Origin: Planctomycetaceae bacterium
GTDB lineage: Bacteria > Planctomycetota > Planctomycetia > Gemmatales > Gemmataceae
Direction of reading: 5' to 3'
NCBI GenBank assembly: GCA_013823135.1
Contig: PNLP01000053.1
Span: forward strand, 1 to 49,394
Length of the DNA stretch: 49,394 nucleotides
The position numbers were made by a program, and so were the translations under genes. The notes beneath the pieces were generated by a model. That model ran no database searches and was not told the origin of the DNA. It saw only the letters and a program-made list of their open reading frames with translations. This document shows positions 1-7,176 of the stretch, in pieces; the first letter of the stretch is position 1; every line of letters starts with the position of its first letter.

Positions 1-215
1 AACCTAGCCCAGGGCAAGCCGAAGGTGCCGCCCTGGGAACTGCCGAATCCAATGATCCACCCTGAAGGGGTGGGACAACTACCTTCGATGCTCACGCTTG
101 TCGCACCCCTTCAGGGTGCGTACTCCCTTTTGTCGTCGAACCCAGGGCGGCGACAGCTTCGCTGTCTTGCCCTGGGCTACGTTGTCACACCCCTTCGGGG
201 TGAATACCAAAAAGC
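1..215. repeat. Palindromic intergenic repeat block (copy A)
   Basis: Non-coding block built from short palindromic units. Bases 141-188 read on the minus strand match bases 33266-33313 at 47 of 48 positions; both contain AGCCCAGGGCAAG, an inner hairpin ACAGCGAAGCTGTCG and CGCCCTGGG. Around this lie hairpins of the type CACCCTGAAGGGGTG followed by GGACAA (about 59-76), its mirror near 100-119, and CACCCCTTCGGGGTG (188-203). A shorter variant with a different inner loop begins at about base 5, so the block is probably cut by the window edge. Small open frames crossing it are translations of the repeat and are not called. Bases 216-359 hold a small GC hairpin and the 243-258 motif described separately, with no gene I can support. 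Confidence 0.85.
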
Positions 216-242
216 CACGTCCAATAGCGGAACTTCAAAACT

Positions 243-258
243 GGCGCTCGGGCTCGGA
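243..258. repeat. 16-bp motif, inverted copy of 2421-2436
   Basis: GGCGCTCGGGCTCGGA occurs here, and its exact reverse complement lies at 2421-2436 inside the hairpin after the second CpaB-like gene. The two copies therefore bracket the CpaB-like gene pair in inverted orientation. This may be part of a dispersed repeat family or the footprint of movement of the cassette; the sequence alone does not decide. Confidence 0.6.
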
Positions 259-359
259 CCTCGGACGCGGGTGACTACGCTCGCCCGTATGGGCGTTTCC
301 CGACTGCCTTTATGATGGCGCACTACGCCCGTGCGTTCGCTCCCCCACGGATGCTGGCC

Positions 360-1112
360 ATGTCATGCTGTGGGTCTTCGCGCAAGAATTCGGTGTTGAT
401 CATCCTGTCGGCACTGTTGCTGCTCGGCGTCATCGCCGTGTGGCGTGTGGCGACCGAGAAGCCTCCCCAGGTCGAGATGGTTCGGGTTCTGGTGGCAACC
501 CGGGATCTCCCCACCGGAACGGCGTTCACCAAGGAGAACGTGGACCAACTCACGGGTTTCATTGAATTCCCTCGAAGTGGGATCCCCGAGGAATCGCGGC
601 TGATTCAGAGGAAAGATGAACTGGTCAGTAAGCGATTGTCGCGTGTCACGCACCAAGGCGAGTGGTTTTACGTCGCCGATGTGGGGGGGATCAAGTCAGA
701 CCTTTTGGAGCCAGGTAAGGACGTCATATCCATCCCGGTGGCCCGAGCGGGAAGTCAGGGATTCATTGGACCTGGGTCAAGAGTCGATGTCTTCGCTGGT
801 TACGTTGAGGGGAACGAGCGTCAGGTCTTCACCCTGCTGCCGGACGTGCTCGTTCTCAGCGTTGGTTTGGCTTCGGATCTGACGAAAGATGAACCATCGG
901 AAGGCTGGGTTTCGTTCGCGGTTGATCCGAAGCACGTGTTGCTCATCGCGCTTGCCAACCAACTCAACTGCGCCTTCGAGGTTGTAGTCAGGGGTCCCGA
1001 TTCTCCGAATCGCAACTACGACTACGACAAGACGCTTGCGAGGCTGAAAGAAGTGATCGAGAAGCGTGAGTCGCGGATCGCACCGGCACCGCGGGCCAAG
1101 GACGATCAGTAG
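360..1112 (+). CDS. CpaB/RcpC-like pilus assembly protein (SAF domain)
   Basis: A 250-residue protein with an N-terminal membrane segment (VLIILSALLLLGVIAVW), then a SAF-type domain (VRVLVATRDLPTGTAFTKEN, with KRLSRVTHQGEWF as its second half) and an RcpC/CpaB-type domain (ISIPVARAGSQGFIGPGSRV, then RQVFTLLPDVLVLSVG). CpaB/RcpC proteins belong to Flp/tight-adherence pilus machines, acting periplasmically near the secretin. The frame is open from 312, but I start at the ATG at 360, which gives MSCCGSSRKNS just before the membrane segment and matches the MS start of the next gene; the Shine-Dalgarno signal is weak. A close paralogue follows 144 bp downstream. No other tad/flp genes lie in the window, so a pilus role is inferred from the domains only. 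Confidence 0.78.
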   Translation: MSCCGSSRKNSVLIILSALLLLGVIAVWRVATEKPPQVEMVRVLVATRDLPTGTAFTKENVDQLTGFIEFPRSGIPEESRLIQRKDELVSKRLSRVTHQGEWFYVADVGGIKSDLLEPGKDVISIPVARAGSQGFIGPGSRVDVFAGYVEGNERQVFTLLPDVLVLSVGLASDLTKDEPSEGWVSFAVDPKHVLLIALANQLNCAFEVVVRGPDSPNRNYDYDKTLARLKEVIEKRESRIAPAPRAKDDQ

Positions 1113-1256
1113 GCGGTCACCATTCCGGTTTTGCGCAGGTATTCGGGCTGAGACGCGGGAATCGCTCAATCAAGTCGGAACCAGTTCTTGCTCCCGCTCC
1201 GCGAGTGAAAAGTGTAAGCTAGAATCACACATCGCGTCACACCCGGAGATTGCCCA

Positions 1257-2402
1257 ATGTCCGCGTCAGGTGGGTTTGCTCGCCTCAACACGGTGGTTGT
1301 CGCGTTGTCGTGCCTCCTGGCCGGCGCGGCTATTGGTCTGGCAATCGAAACGATCGCACCCGCGAAGGGGCGGCCGGTCAAGATGGTTGAAGTGGTCGTA
1401 GCGGCCCGGGATCTTCACCTCGGCACACCCTTCACCCACGAAAACGTGGACGAACTGACCACGATCGCCAAGTTCCCCAAGGACGCGGTCCCCAAGCACA
1501 GCATCGCCACCAAGAACGACCTCGTCGGCAAACGCCTCTACCGCATCGCCCGCCAGGGTGAGTTCTTTAACGACACGGACGTGCGCGCCAAACCCCATGT
1601 CAGCTTCAACGGCGGTCGCGACATCGTAACCCTCCCAATCAGCAATGACGGCCTGACCCCCGCACACATCGGGCAGGGGTGTCGCGTGGACATCATCGCC
1701 GTCTTCAACGAGGGGGATCGTCGCGAAGTGTTCACGCTTCTCCCGGATATGGACGTGCTCGAAGCCTACGCGGACAAGGGAACTCGCATGGCCTTCGCGT
1801 TGGATGAAAAGCAGGCCGCGATTGTGGAAGCCGCGAATCAGGCCAAATGCGAGTACGAATTGCTGCTACGGCACCCGGACTCGGCAAGGCGGAGCTTCGA
1901 CCCCGACGCGACGCTCGCACGGGCCAAGAGCTTGGTGAAGATCCCCGAGCCGAAGACCGTGCCCAAGCCGAAAGCGGAACCGATCGTCGCACCGGCCCCG
2001 CGAACCAAGCAGGTGATCTCCATCCCGAAACCGTTCTGGGGTGGCTACGTCGGGCCGGGGAGTCGGGTCGATATCATCGCGGTTTCGGGTGAGGGGAAGA
2101 AGCGAGAGGTGTTCACGCTGCTTCCGGACATGAACGTCTTCGCTGTGCGAGAACAGCAAGACCCCACCGCGAAGACCGGTTTCCTCGACGTGACGATGGT
2201 GTCGTTCGCGGTGACCGAGAAGCAAGCCCTGCTCATCACGCTCGCCACCGAACACGATTGCTACCTGGAGTTGCTGCTACGGCATCCGGACGCCCCGAAG
2301 CGGGAATACGACATCGACAAAACCCTGGCGCGGGTCAAGGGATTGGCGAAGAAGCCTGAACCAGAGTTCCCCATCGCGCCCATTCCCCGGGCCAAGATTT
2401 GA
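1257..2402 (+). CDS. CpaB/RcpC-like protein with duplicated C-terminal domain
   Basis: A 381-residue paralogue of the preceding protein. Residues 11-30 form a membrane segment, residues 43-100 a SAF-type domain (VEVVVAARDLHLGTPFTHEN), and residues about 120-225 an RcpC-type domain (VDIIAVFNEGDRREVFTLLP, ending YELLLRHPDSARRSFDPDAT). After a Lys/Pro linker (230-250) the same domain recurs at about 252-365 (GPGSRVDIIAVSGEGKKREV, ending LELLLRHPDAPKREYDIDKT). CpaB proteins normally carry this unit once, so this is an internal duplication. The second copy contains an extra DVTMVSFAV stretch resembling the first gene's SEGWVSFAV, which suggests it may derive from that neighbour. GGAG lies upstream of the ATG. 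A strong hairpin follows the stop codon. Confidence 0.8.
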   Translation: MSASGGFARLNTVVVALSCLLAGAAIGLAIETIAPAKGRPVKMVEVVVAARDLHLGTPFTHENVDELTTIAKFPKDAVPKHSIATKNDLVGKRLYRIARQGEFFNDTDVRAKPHVSFNGGRDIVTLPISNDGLTPAHIGQGCRVDIIAVFNEGDRREVFTLLPDMDVLEAYADKGTRMAFALDEKQAAIVEAANQAKCEYELLLRHPDSARRSFDPDATLARAKSLVKIPEPKTVPKPKAEPIVAPAPRTKQVISIPKPFWGGYVGPGSRVDIIAVSGEGKKREVFTLLPDMNVFAVREQQDPTAKTGFLDVTMVSFAVTEKQALLITLATEHDCYLELLLRHPDAPKREYDIDKTLARVKGLAKKPEPEFPIAPIPRAKI

Positions 2403-2417
2403 TAGCGACCGGATTGA

Positions 2418-2476
2418 GAGTCCGAGCCCGAGCGCCAAGCGAGGATCACGTTGTTCCTCGCTTGGCGCTCGGACTC
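2418..2476 (+). terminator. Long hairpin after the CpaB-like pair
   Basis: Left arm 2418-2445 and right arm 2455-2476 (TCCTCGCTTGGCGCTCGGAC plus TC) pair over 22 bp, with one 6-nt bulge made by a duplicated CCCGAG and a 9-nt loop. There is no T-run, so it is either a T-less terminator or a member of a repeat family; part of it matches 243-258 in inverted orientation. Confidence 0.6.
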
Positions 2477-2787
2477 ATCAGCTCAATTTCTATCTCGCAT
2501 GATTCTGACACGAACTCGAAGATGAACTGCCTCTCGGGGTCGTTGCCACGCCACGCAAATGATTACGGGCGAATCACTTGGCGAGTTTCTGCGCGGCCTG
2601 AAATTGTTCTCATGAACTTTCTTCCGGACTAGTCAAATGGTTCCGGAGAGGGGTGTGCATTTCGCCCGGAACCAATTTTGTGTCACACCGTAACGGTTCT
2701 GCGGGTTCTTCGGTCAAGCCACACCGCGAGATAGCCGATAATTCCCTGACTAACTGAATTCCGAACCTGGCCCGCACGGGGAAACCG
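2477..2787. other. Gene-free gap before the DUF1207-like gene
   Basis: About 310 bases with no convincing gene, RNA or repeat. The likely ribosome binding site of the next gene (GGGGAAACC before GTG) lies at its end. I could not identify a clear promoter. Confidence 0.5.
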
Positions 2788-3912
2788 GTGATCGCTGCCC
2801 CATCCGCTCGAACGCGATTCGCATTCGGGCGACTTCTGGCGGCAGTCGCATTTCACCTGCTCATGGCCGGCTCCGCAGTCGCCCAGGTTCAGGGCTACCC
2901 GGTCAGCTCCGAAGATCGCTTGCCAGCGCCGGCAACTCCACCCGTGACTCAGGCGGGCGGCCAGCGTGGGGCCACGTTCCCACCAATCGCGACGTCCAGA
3001 TCCGGCAGCGACTTGCCACCCATTCAGGGCGAACCGATCGAACTGGTTCCGCACGTTGGGCCTGGCCCCGTGTGGCAACCACCCGTGCCTCCGCCGGAAG
3101 TCGATCATCCCGTGTACGAAGATCCGTTTCGGTTTCGCACGCAAAAGGGCGGAACGTATACCGGCCTCCCGCGAACGCTGTTGTGGGAACCGCCACTGGC
3201 CGTGCAGCGTGAACCGCGGTTCATGGCGATGCCGACAACGCTGTCGAACGCCAGCACCAAGGACACGGTTGATACATCTATCGGTGGCACAATCGGGCTC
3301 CTCCGAGCGGAACCCGCGAACTGGAAGACGGCGATCCAATCCGACTTCTTCGCGGTCGTGACATCCCGGTTCTCGCAGTACAACTACCAGATTGCCGCGG
3401 ACTACCGGTTCGGGCTTCCCGTGACGTTTAGCCGTGGCCAGTGGCAGTGGAAGATCGGGTACGAGCACACCAGCGCCCACCTCGGCGACGAAGCCGCGGT
3501 GATGATGCCTCGCGTGGCGTTTCCGTTCGTGAAAGACGAGGTCGTTTTCGGCGTCGGCCGGTTCATGTTCGACGGCCGCTGGCGAGTGTACGGTCAGGGT
3601 GCGTGGGCGGCGTACCAGAACATCCCGGGTAATCCGTCGCCGTTTCGATTCGATCTCGGAACCGAGTACATTCACCGTCGGTGTACGGGATGTTGGGGCA
3701 AGCCCTACGCGGCAACAAACCTTCGCTTCGATGGAGACGTTGACTACAGCCCGGACATGACAGTGCAGCTTGGCTGGATGTGGCGAGACGGCACTCGCCG
3801 GTTCGGCGAAGCCCGCGTCTTCGGCCAGTATTTCAATGGCCACTCACCGTACGGACAGTTTTATCAGGACCGCGAAAGTTGGTTCGGCGTCGGGGTTGCG
3901 TTCGACTATTGA
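2788..3912 (+). CDS. DUF1207-like outer-membrane protein
   Basis: A 374-residue protein starting at a GTG preceded by a GGGGA ribosome binding site, with a signal peptide (LLAAVAFHLLMAGSAVAQ). The first 140 residues are Pro-rich and low in complexity. The remainder looks like a small beta-barrel: alternating aromatic strands (FFAVVTSRFSQYNYQIAADY, WQWKIGYEHTSAHLGDE, MFDGRWRVYGQGAWAAYQ) and a terminal aromatic strand WFGVGVAFDY ending in Tyr, typical of outer-membrane proteins. From memory, the W-K-GYEH-S-HLGDE motif is characteristic of the planctomycete DUF1207 family, whose function is unknown. It stands alone, between the CpaB-like pair and superoxide dismutase. A long open frame on the opposite strand is a codon shadow. 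Confidence 0.72.
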   Translation: MIAAPSARTRFAFGRLLAAVAFHLLMAGSAVAQVQGYPVSSEDRLPAPATPPVTQAGGQRGATFPPIATSRSGSDLPPIQGEPIELVPHVGPGPVWQPPVPPPEVDHPVYEDPFRFRTQKGGTYTGLPRTLLWEPPLAVQREPRFMAMPTTLSNASTKDTVDTSIGGTIGLLRAEPANWKTAIQSDFFAVVTSRFSQYNYQIAADYRFGLPVTFSRGQWQWKIGYEHTSAHLGDEAAVMMPRVAFPFVKDEVVFGVGRFMFDGRWRVYGQGAWAAYQNIPGNPSPFRFDLGTEYIHRRCTGCWGKPYAATNLRFDGDVDYSPDMTVQLGWMWRDGTRRFGEARVFGQYFNGHSPYGQFYQDRESWFGVGVAFDY

Positions 3913-4043
3913 GTGCTGTGCCATCGGGTTTGCCTATCGTCGTCCTTGCCGGTTCCGGCAAGCAGTTTCTCCCCAACGCACCATCATCCGTACATTGACT
4001 GAGATCGGTCAGTCGTCCGCAATCCCCTCCAGGAGCATCAACC

Positions 4044-4667
4044 ATGGCGCACACCCTTCCCGCACTGCCGTACGCATTCGACGCGCTCGAGCCACACATC
4101 GACGCGAAGACGATGGAAATCCATTCGCAGAAGCACCACAAGGCGTACGTCGATAACCTCAACAAGGCGCTGGAATCGGCCCCGGATGTTGCCGGGCTGG
4201 ACATCGTCACGCTGCTCCGCGAGATCGGCAAGGTGCCGGCAAGCGTGAAGCAGGCCGTCATCAACAACGGCGGCGGACACCACAACCACTCGCTGTTCTG
4301 GGAAATCATGGGGGCAGGCGCTGGTGGCGAACCGACCGGCCAGATCGCGACCGCGATCACCGAAGCGTTCGGCGACTTCGCCAAGTTCAAGGACACAGTG
4401 AAGAACAACGGTCTCACACAGTTCGGCAGCGGTTGGAGCTGGGTCGTGTACAACCCAGCGTCCGGGAAGCTCGAAGCGATCAAGAAGCCGAACCAGGACA
4501 GCCCACTGATGGAAGGGCTCGTGCCAGTACTGGGCGTGGACGTGTGGGAACACGCCTATTACCTGAAGTATCAGAACCTGCGAGCTGCCTACCTGGATGC
4601 GTGGTGGAACGTGGTGAACTGGAAGGCTGTCGAGGCGAAGTACGTCGCCGCCAAGGCCGGGAAGTAA
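4044..4667 (+). CDS. sodA: Superoxide dismutase, Mn/Fe type
   Basis: A 207-residue superoxide dismutase of the Fe/Mn family; it converts superoxide to hydrogen peroxide and oxygen. The four metal ligands are all visible: His27 (in EIHSQKHHKAYV), His82 (in GGGHHNHSLFW), Asp166 and His170 (DVWEHAYYLKY). Gln151 in NQDSPL and the GGGH context favour the manganese or cambialistic type over strict FeSOD, although metal preference cannot be proved from sequence. Length is normal and there is no signal peptide, so it is cytoplasmic. A clear AGGAG ribosome binding site precedes the ATG. The gene is monocistronic and is followed by a hairpin and T-rich stretch. The symbol follows the Mn-type reading; sodB is the alternative. 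Confidence 0.95.
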   Translation: MAHTLPALPYAFDALEPHIDAKTMEIHSQKHHKAYVDNLNKALESAPDVAGLDIVTLLREIGKVPASVKQAVINNGGGHHNHSLFWEIMGAGAGGEPTGQIATAITEAFGDFAKFKDTVKNNGLTQFGSGWSWVVYNPASGKLEAIKKPNQDSPLMEGLVPVLGVDVWEHAYYLKYQNLRAAYLDAWWNVVNWKAVEAKYVAAKAGK

Positions 4668-4680
4668 AAGCATTCCGAGC

Positions 4681-4721
4681 AGCCACGGATTGACGCGGAT
4701 CATCCGTGTTCATCCGTGGCT
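4681..4721 (+). terminator. Hairpin after superoxide dismutase
   Basis: AGCCACGGAT (4681-4690) pairs perfectly with ATCCGTGGCT (4712-4721); an inner ACGCGGAT/ATCCGTGT pairing is also possible. It is followed by CTGTCTTTT, so it can act as a terminator. Its wording (acggat, cgcggat, atccgtg) also resembles parts of the foldback at 41169-41527. Confidence 0.65.
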
Positions 4722-4804
4722 CTGTCTTTTCCTCTTGCACATCCGATTCTTGGTCGGTATCTCCCCGCAACTTCAAATATCATCACGGTCGGCGGGGTTC
4801 GGTT

Positions 4805-5050
4805 ATGCGGGACACGCTGCGAGCGGTCTGCCTTCTCATCGGTATGGTTGCACTGACCCTGGGCTGTGCTCAGGACAAGTACAAGATGCGCCCGAAGTTC
4901 CCGGAAGAGTACACAGAAGTGCCGAACGAGGCACGATACAACAATCCGGATAAGGCGAACTACCGGAAGCCACCAGCACCGGCCAAGGAAGAGAAGACCG
5001 CCATCGGTAACAGTGGCCCGCGCCCCGGCGGCGGCCCTGGCGGTTTCTGA
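4805..5050 (+). CDS. Small lipoprotein, unknown function
   Basis: An 81-residue protein with a lipoprotein signal peptide: MRDTLRAVCLLIGMVALTLG followed by the lipobox Cys (LTLGC, Cys21). The mature part is short, charged and Pro-rich (KMRPKFPEEYTEVPNEARYN) and ends in a Gly/Pro tail (PRPGGGPGGF). The reading frame is open further upstream, but the earlier residues carry no signal features and lie over the terminator region, so I start at the ATG at 4805. I do not recognise a family with known function; small lipoproteins with a similar KMRPKFPEEYTE stretch are, as I recall, common in planctomycetes. It is probably anchored in a membrane and lies alone, followed by a strong hairpin. Confidence 0.7.
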   Translation: MRDTLRAVCLLIGMVALTLGCAQDKYKMRPKFPEEYTEVPNEARYNNPDKANYRKPPAPAKEEKTAIGNSGPRPGGGPGGF

Positions 5051-5147
5051 GTTTCGACTGTAGCGATTTCGCGGGCTTCGCGGATTGCCACGGCATGGCG
5101 GATGGACCGGTTCGGGTTTTTGCGCCGGTCGTGCGCCTCCATCTGCT

Positions 5148-5178
5148 GCGTGCCGGGCGATTCTCGCCCGGTTCACGC
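5148..5178 (+). terminator. GC-rich hairpin after the small lipoprotein gene
   Basis: GCGTG-CCGGGCGA pairs with TCGCCCGG-TT-CACGC around a TTC loop (8-bp core plus 5 bp beyond a 2-nt bulge). There is no T-run. A plausible terminator between the lipoprotein and the HEAT-repeat gene. Confidence 0.5.
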
Positions 5179-5257
5179 ACATACCCCACATTCCCTTGTC
5201 GATCCAAGATTGTGAGCCGAGGTCCAGGCGACTGCGGCCGTATCTGGGAGCGTTTCC

Positions 5258-6346
5258 GTGCTCGCCACTCGCATTCTAATCGTCGCTCTGCTCGTCCCAG
5301 CAATGGTTACGCCACTCGGCGTTTTTGCCGCGGACGGGCCGGGTCTGTTCAACCTGAAGCCCCGCCTGGATCAGTCGCGGGTGCGGTTTCTCGCTGAACT
5401 CCTCCGCTCCGACCCCGACGAGAAGAAACGCCGCGCGGCCGTTGCCGAGCTGGGAGAGGCCGACCCGCGTGCGCACCCGGAGGTAATGTCCGCACTGATC
5501 GCGGCACTCAAGAAGGACGCGGCAGCGGTACGAGCCTCGGCGGCGGAAGTGATTGGCAAGTTCAAGAACGTGTTCCCACTGGCTGGGAATGCTTTGGAAT
5601 CGGCTGCGGAATCGGACCCCGATCCGCGGGTTCGCACGGCAGCGAAGCAAGCTCTCTGGGACTACCACCTGAACGGCTACCGCAGTGCGAAGTCCGCGGA
5701 AACAGCTATCACGCAAACCGCCGAGCCGCCCTTCGCACGCATCAACTCGCCACGCCCGCCGCTGACGCTGGCACCGATGCCCACGGCCGTTCGCAACGCC
5801 GTTGTCACGGCTCCCACGGCCCGTTTGCCGGAGGTCACTGCCGTGCCATCGACAGTCGTTCCCGCTGCTGCGATCGGGCCACGTGTGCGGCAGACTGAAG
5901 GTTTGAACGCAGCGAGATACATCCTGTCGCTCCCTGCCCGCCCGAGTTTGCCGACCGAACCGCCGCTGGCGAAACGCCCAACCAAGTGGGTTCCCCCTCA
6001 TACGCCTTCGACCGCGTCGGAACCGCCGATTTTCATTCGTCTGCCTGACCTCGGCACTTACGGGGACCCGCCGAAACTGATCTTCGACTTGCCGCCGATC
6101 GTGTCGAACCCCGGCCCACAACCTGGTACGAAGCCACTTCCCGACCCAACCACCGAACCGCCCGTTCGGAGAGTGAGCAAGGTGAGTTGCGGTAGGGACG
6201 ATCACAAATCCACGTCCCAGACGACAACCTTTCCCGTGTCGCTTCCCGCCGCCGCGAGCGTCCCATCCGGGCTGAACGCGACGCTCCGCATTCGCCCGAT
6301 TTCCCAGGTGAACGTCTTCGCCACCTGCCACGTGGTTGTGTCGTAG
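5258..6346 (+). CDS. Secreted HEAT-repeat protein, 3' end overlapping a convergent gene
   Basis: A 362-residue protein from a GTG start (GGGAG upstream) with a signal peptide (ILIVALLVPAMVTPLGVFAA). Residues about 45-140 form two to three HEAT-like helical repeats (SDPDEKKRRAAVAELGEADP, KKDAAAVRASAAEVIGKFKN, DPDPRVRTAAKQALWDYHLN). Residues 150-310 are a Pro-rich, low-complexity region. HEAT repeats are protein-binding scaffolds; the partner is unknown. The last roughly 48 residues are odd: they are the antisense reading of the 3' end of the convergent WD40 gene, a 145-bp coding overlap. Shifting the frame near 6170-6193 would give immediate stops (TGA or TAG), so the original stop may have been lost by an indel. 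Confidence 0.65.
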   Translation: MLATRILIVALLVPAMVTPLGVFAADGPGLFNLKPRLDQSRVRFLAELLRSDPDEKKRRAAVAELGEADPRAHPEVMSALIAALKKDAAAVRASAAEVIGKFKNVFPLAGNALESAAESDPDPRVRTAAKQALWDYHLNGYRSAKSAETAITQTAEPPFARINSPRPPLTLAPMPTAVRNAVVTAPTARLPEVTAVPSTVVPAAAIGPRVRQTEGLNAARYILSLPARPSLPTEPPLAKRPTKWVPPHTPSTASEPPIFIRLPDLGTYGDPPKLIFDLPPIVSNPGPQPGTKPLPDPTTEPPVRRVSKVSCGRDDHKSTSQTTTFPVSLPAAASVPSGLNATLRIRPISQVNVFATCHVVVS

Positions 6347-7167
6347 AGCTTCACCGTTTGGTCGTTGCTTGTCGCCGCGAGGTACTTCCCCGACGGATGA
6401 AACGCGATGCCGGTGAAATTCGAGCGGGTGTCGTTCTGAACTCGTTGCGGTCGTGCTTCCAGGTCATCCGCGTTCCAGACCGTGAGATTGTTCGTGTGAC
6501 AGGTCACGAACTCGCGAGCGCTGGGAGATATCGTGAGGTCTTTCCTGGTGCTCGCCGGGATCGCAGTCCACCGCAACAGTTCCCCATTCGAGGTCGACCG
6601 CACCGCGACGCGAACTATCCTCGGAACTGGCCTGCGAGCCAGACCATAGCTGGCGTCGAGCGTGACGAACGTCGTTCCGTCCGGGGAGACTCGGATCACT
6701 TGTGGTTGCGGCACACGGGGTGCGCGGCGAGCCGTGCTGTCCAGTCGCAGTTCCCACGCCACACGCAACGTGTCTCCGCGTTTCCAGTGAAGATGAAAGA
6801 AGGTGCCATCTCGAAGCCAGTCGGCGTTGCAGTGGGACACGAACCCGGACCCATCGGGGACCATGCTCGTCTCGCCGAAGTAAGTGATTCCCTGCCCGTG
6901 AATCGTGATGATTCGGGCTTTCTTCGTATCGGTTTCGATCTCGCCGACGCTGTTGCCGCAGGAGCCGAAGCAGGCCGACTCGGTGGGGTGGAAGGCAATT
7001 GAACCGTCCACGAAACGCGGTCCGCGTTCGTATCGGCCCCAATTGTTGCCTGAAGGAATCTCCCAGAGTTCAAGCCCGCGACCGCCTCCGCTCGCCGCAA
7101 CGACGCGACCGTTCGGAGCAAACGCGAGGTGAGTGACATCGCCCTTTTGGCCCGCCAACTCGATCAT
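6202..7167 (-). CDS. WD40-repeat protein (downstream paralogue)
   Basis: A 321-residue beta-propeller protein without a signal peptide. WD40-type repeats are recognisable at the start (GDVTHLAFAPNGRVVAASGG, then GLELWEI) and especially at the end (FHPSGKYLAATSNDQTVKLY, then AFSPDGTLAAAGSDTGKVVV ending WDVDL). The ATG at 7167 is preceded by GAGGG. It lies 9 bp downstream of a paralogue of exactly the same length and is probably co-transcribed with it and panB. The last 71 residues are about 93% identical between the two, while the middle is far more diverged. WD40 propellers are protein-binding platforms; no enzymatic motif is visible, and the target is unknown. Confidence 0.82.
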   Translation of the reverse strand: MIELAGQKGDVTHLAFAPNGRVVAASGGGRGLELWEIPSGNNWGRYERGPRFVDGSIAFHPTESACFGSCGNSVGEIETDTKKARIITIHGQGITYFGETSMVPDGSGFVSHCNADWLRDGTFFHLHWKRGDTLRVAWELRLDSTARRAPRVPQPQVIRVSPDGTTFVTLDASYGLARRPVPRIVRVAVRSTSNGELLRWTAIPASTRKDLTISPSAREFVTCHTNNLTVWNADDLEARPQRVQNDTRSNFTGIAFHPSGKYLAATSNDQTVKLYDTTTWQVAKTFTWEIGRMRSVAFSPDGTLAAAGSDTGKVVVWDVDL

Positions 7168-7176
7168 GGCACGCCC

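Noticed and set aside
2683..3843. Long minus-strand open frame (386 codons) opposite the DUF1207-like gene
   Set aside because: It is Arg/His-rich with no family features, lies fully antisense to a gene with signal peptide and ribosome binding site, and is a GC-rich codon shadow.
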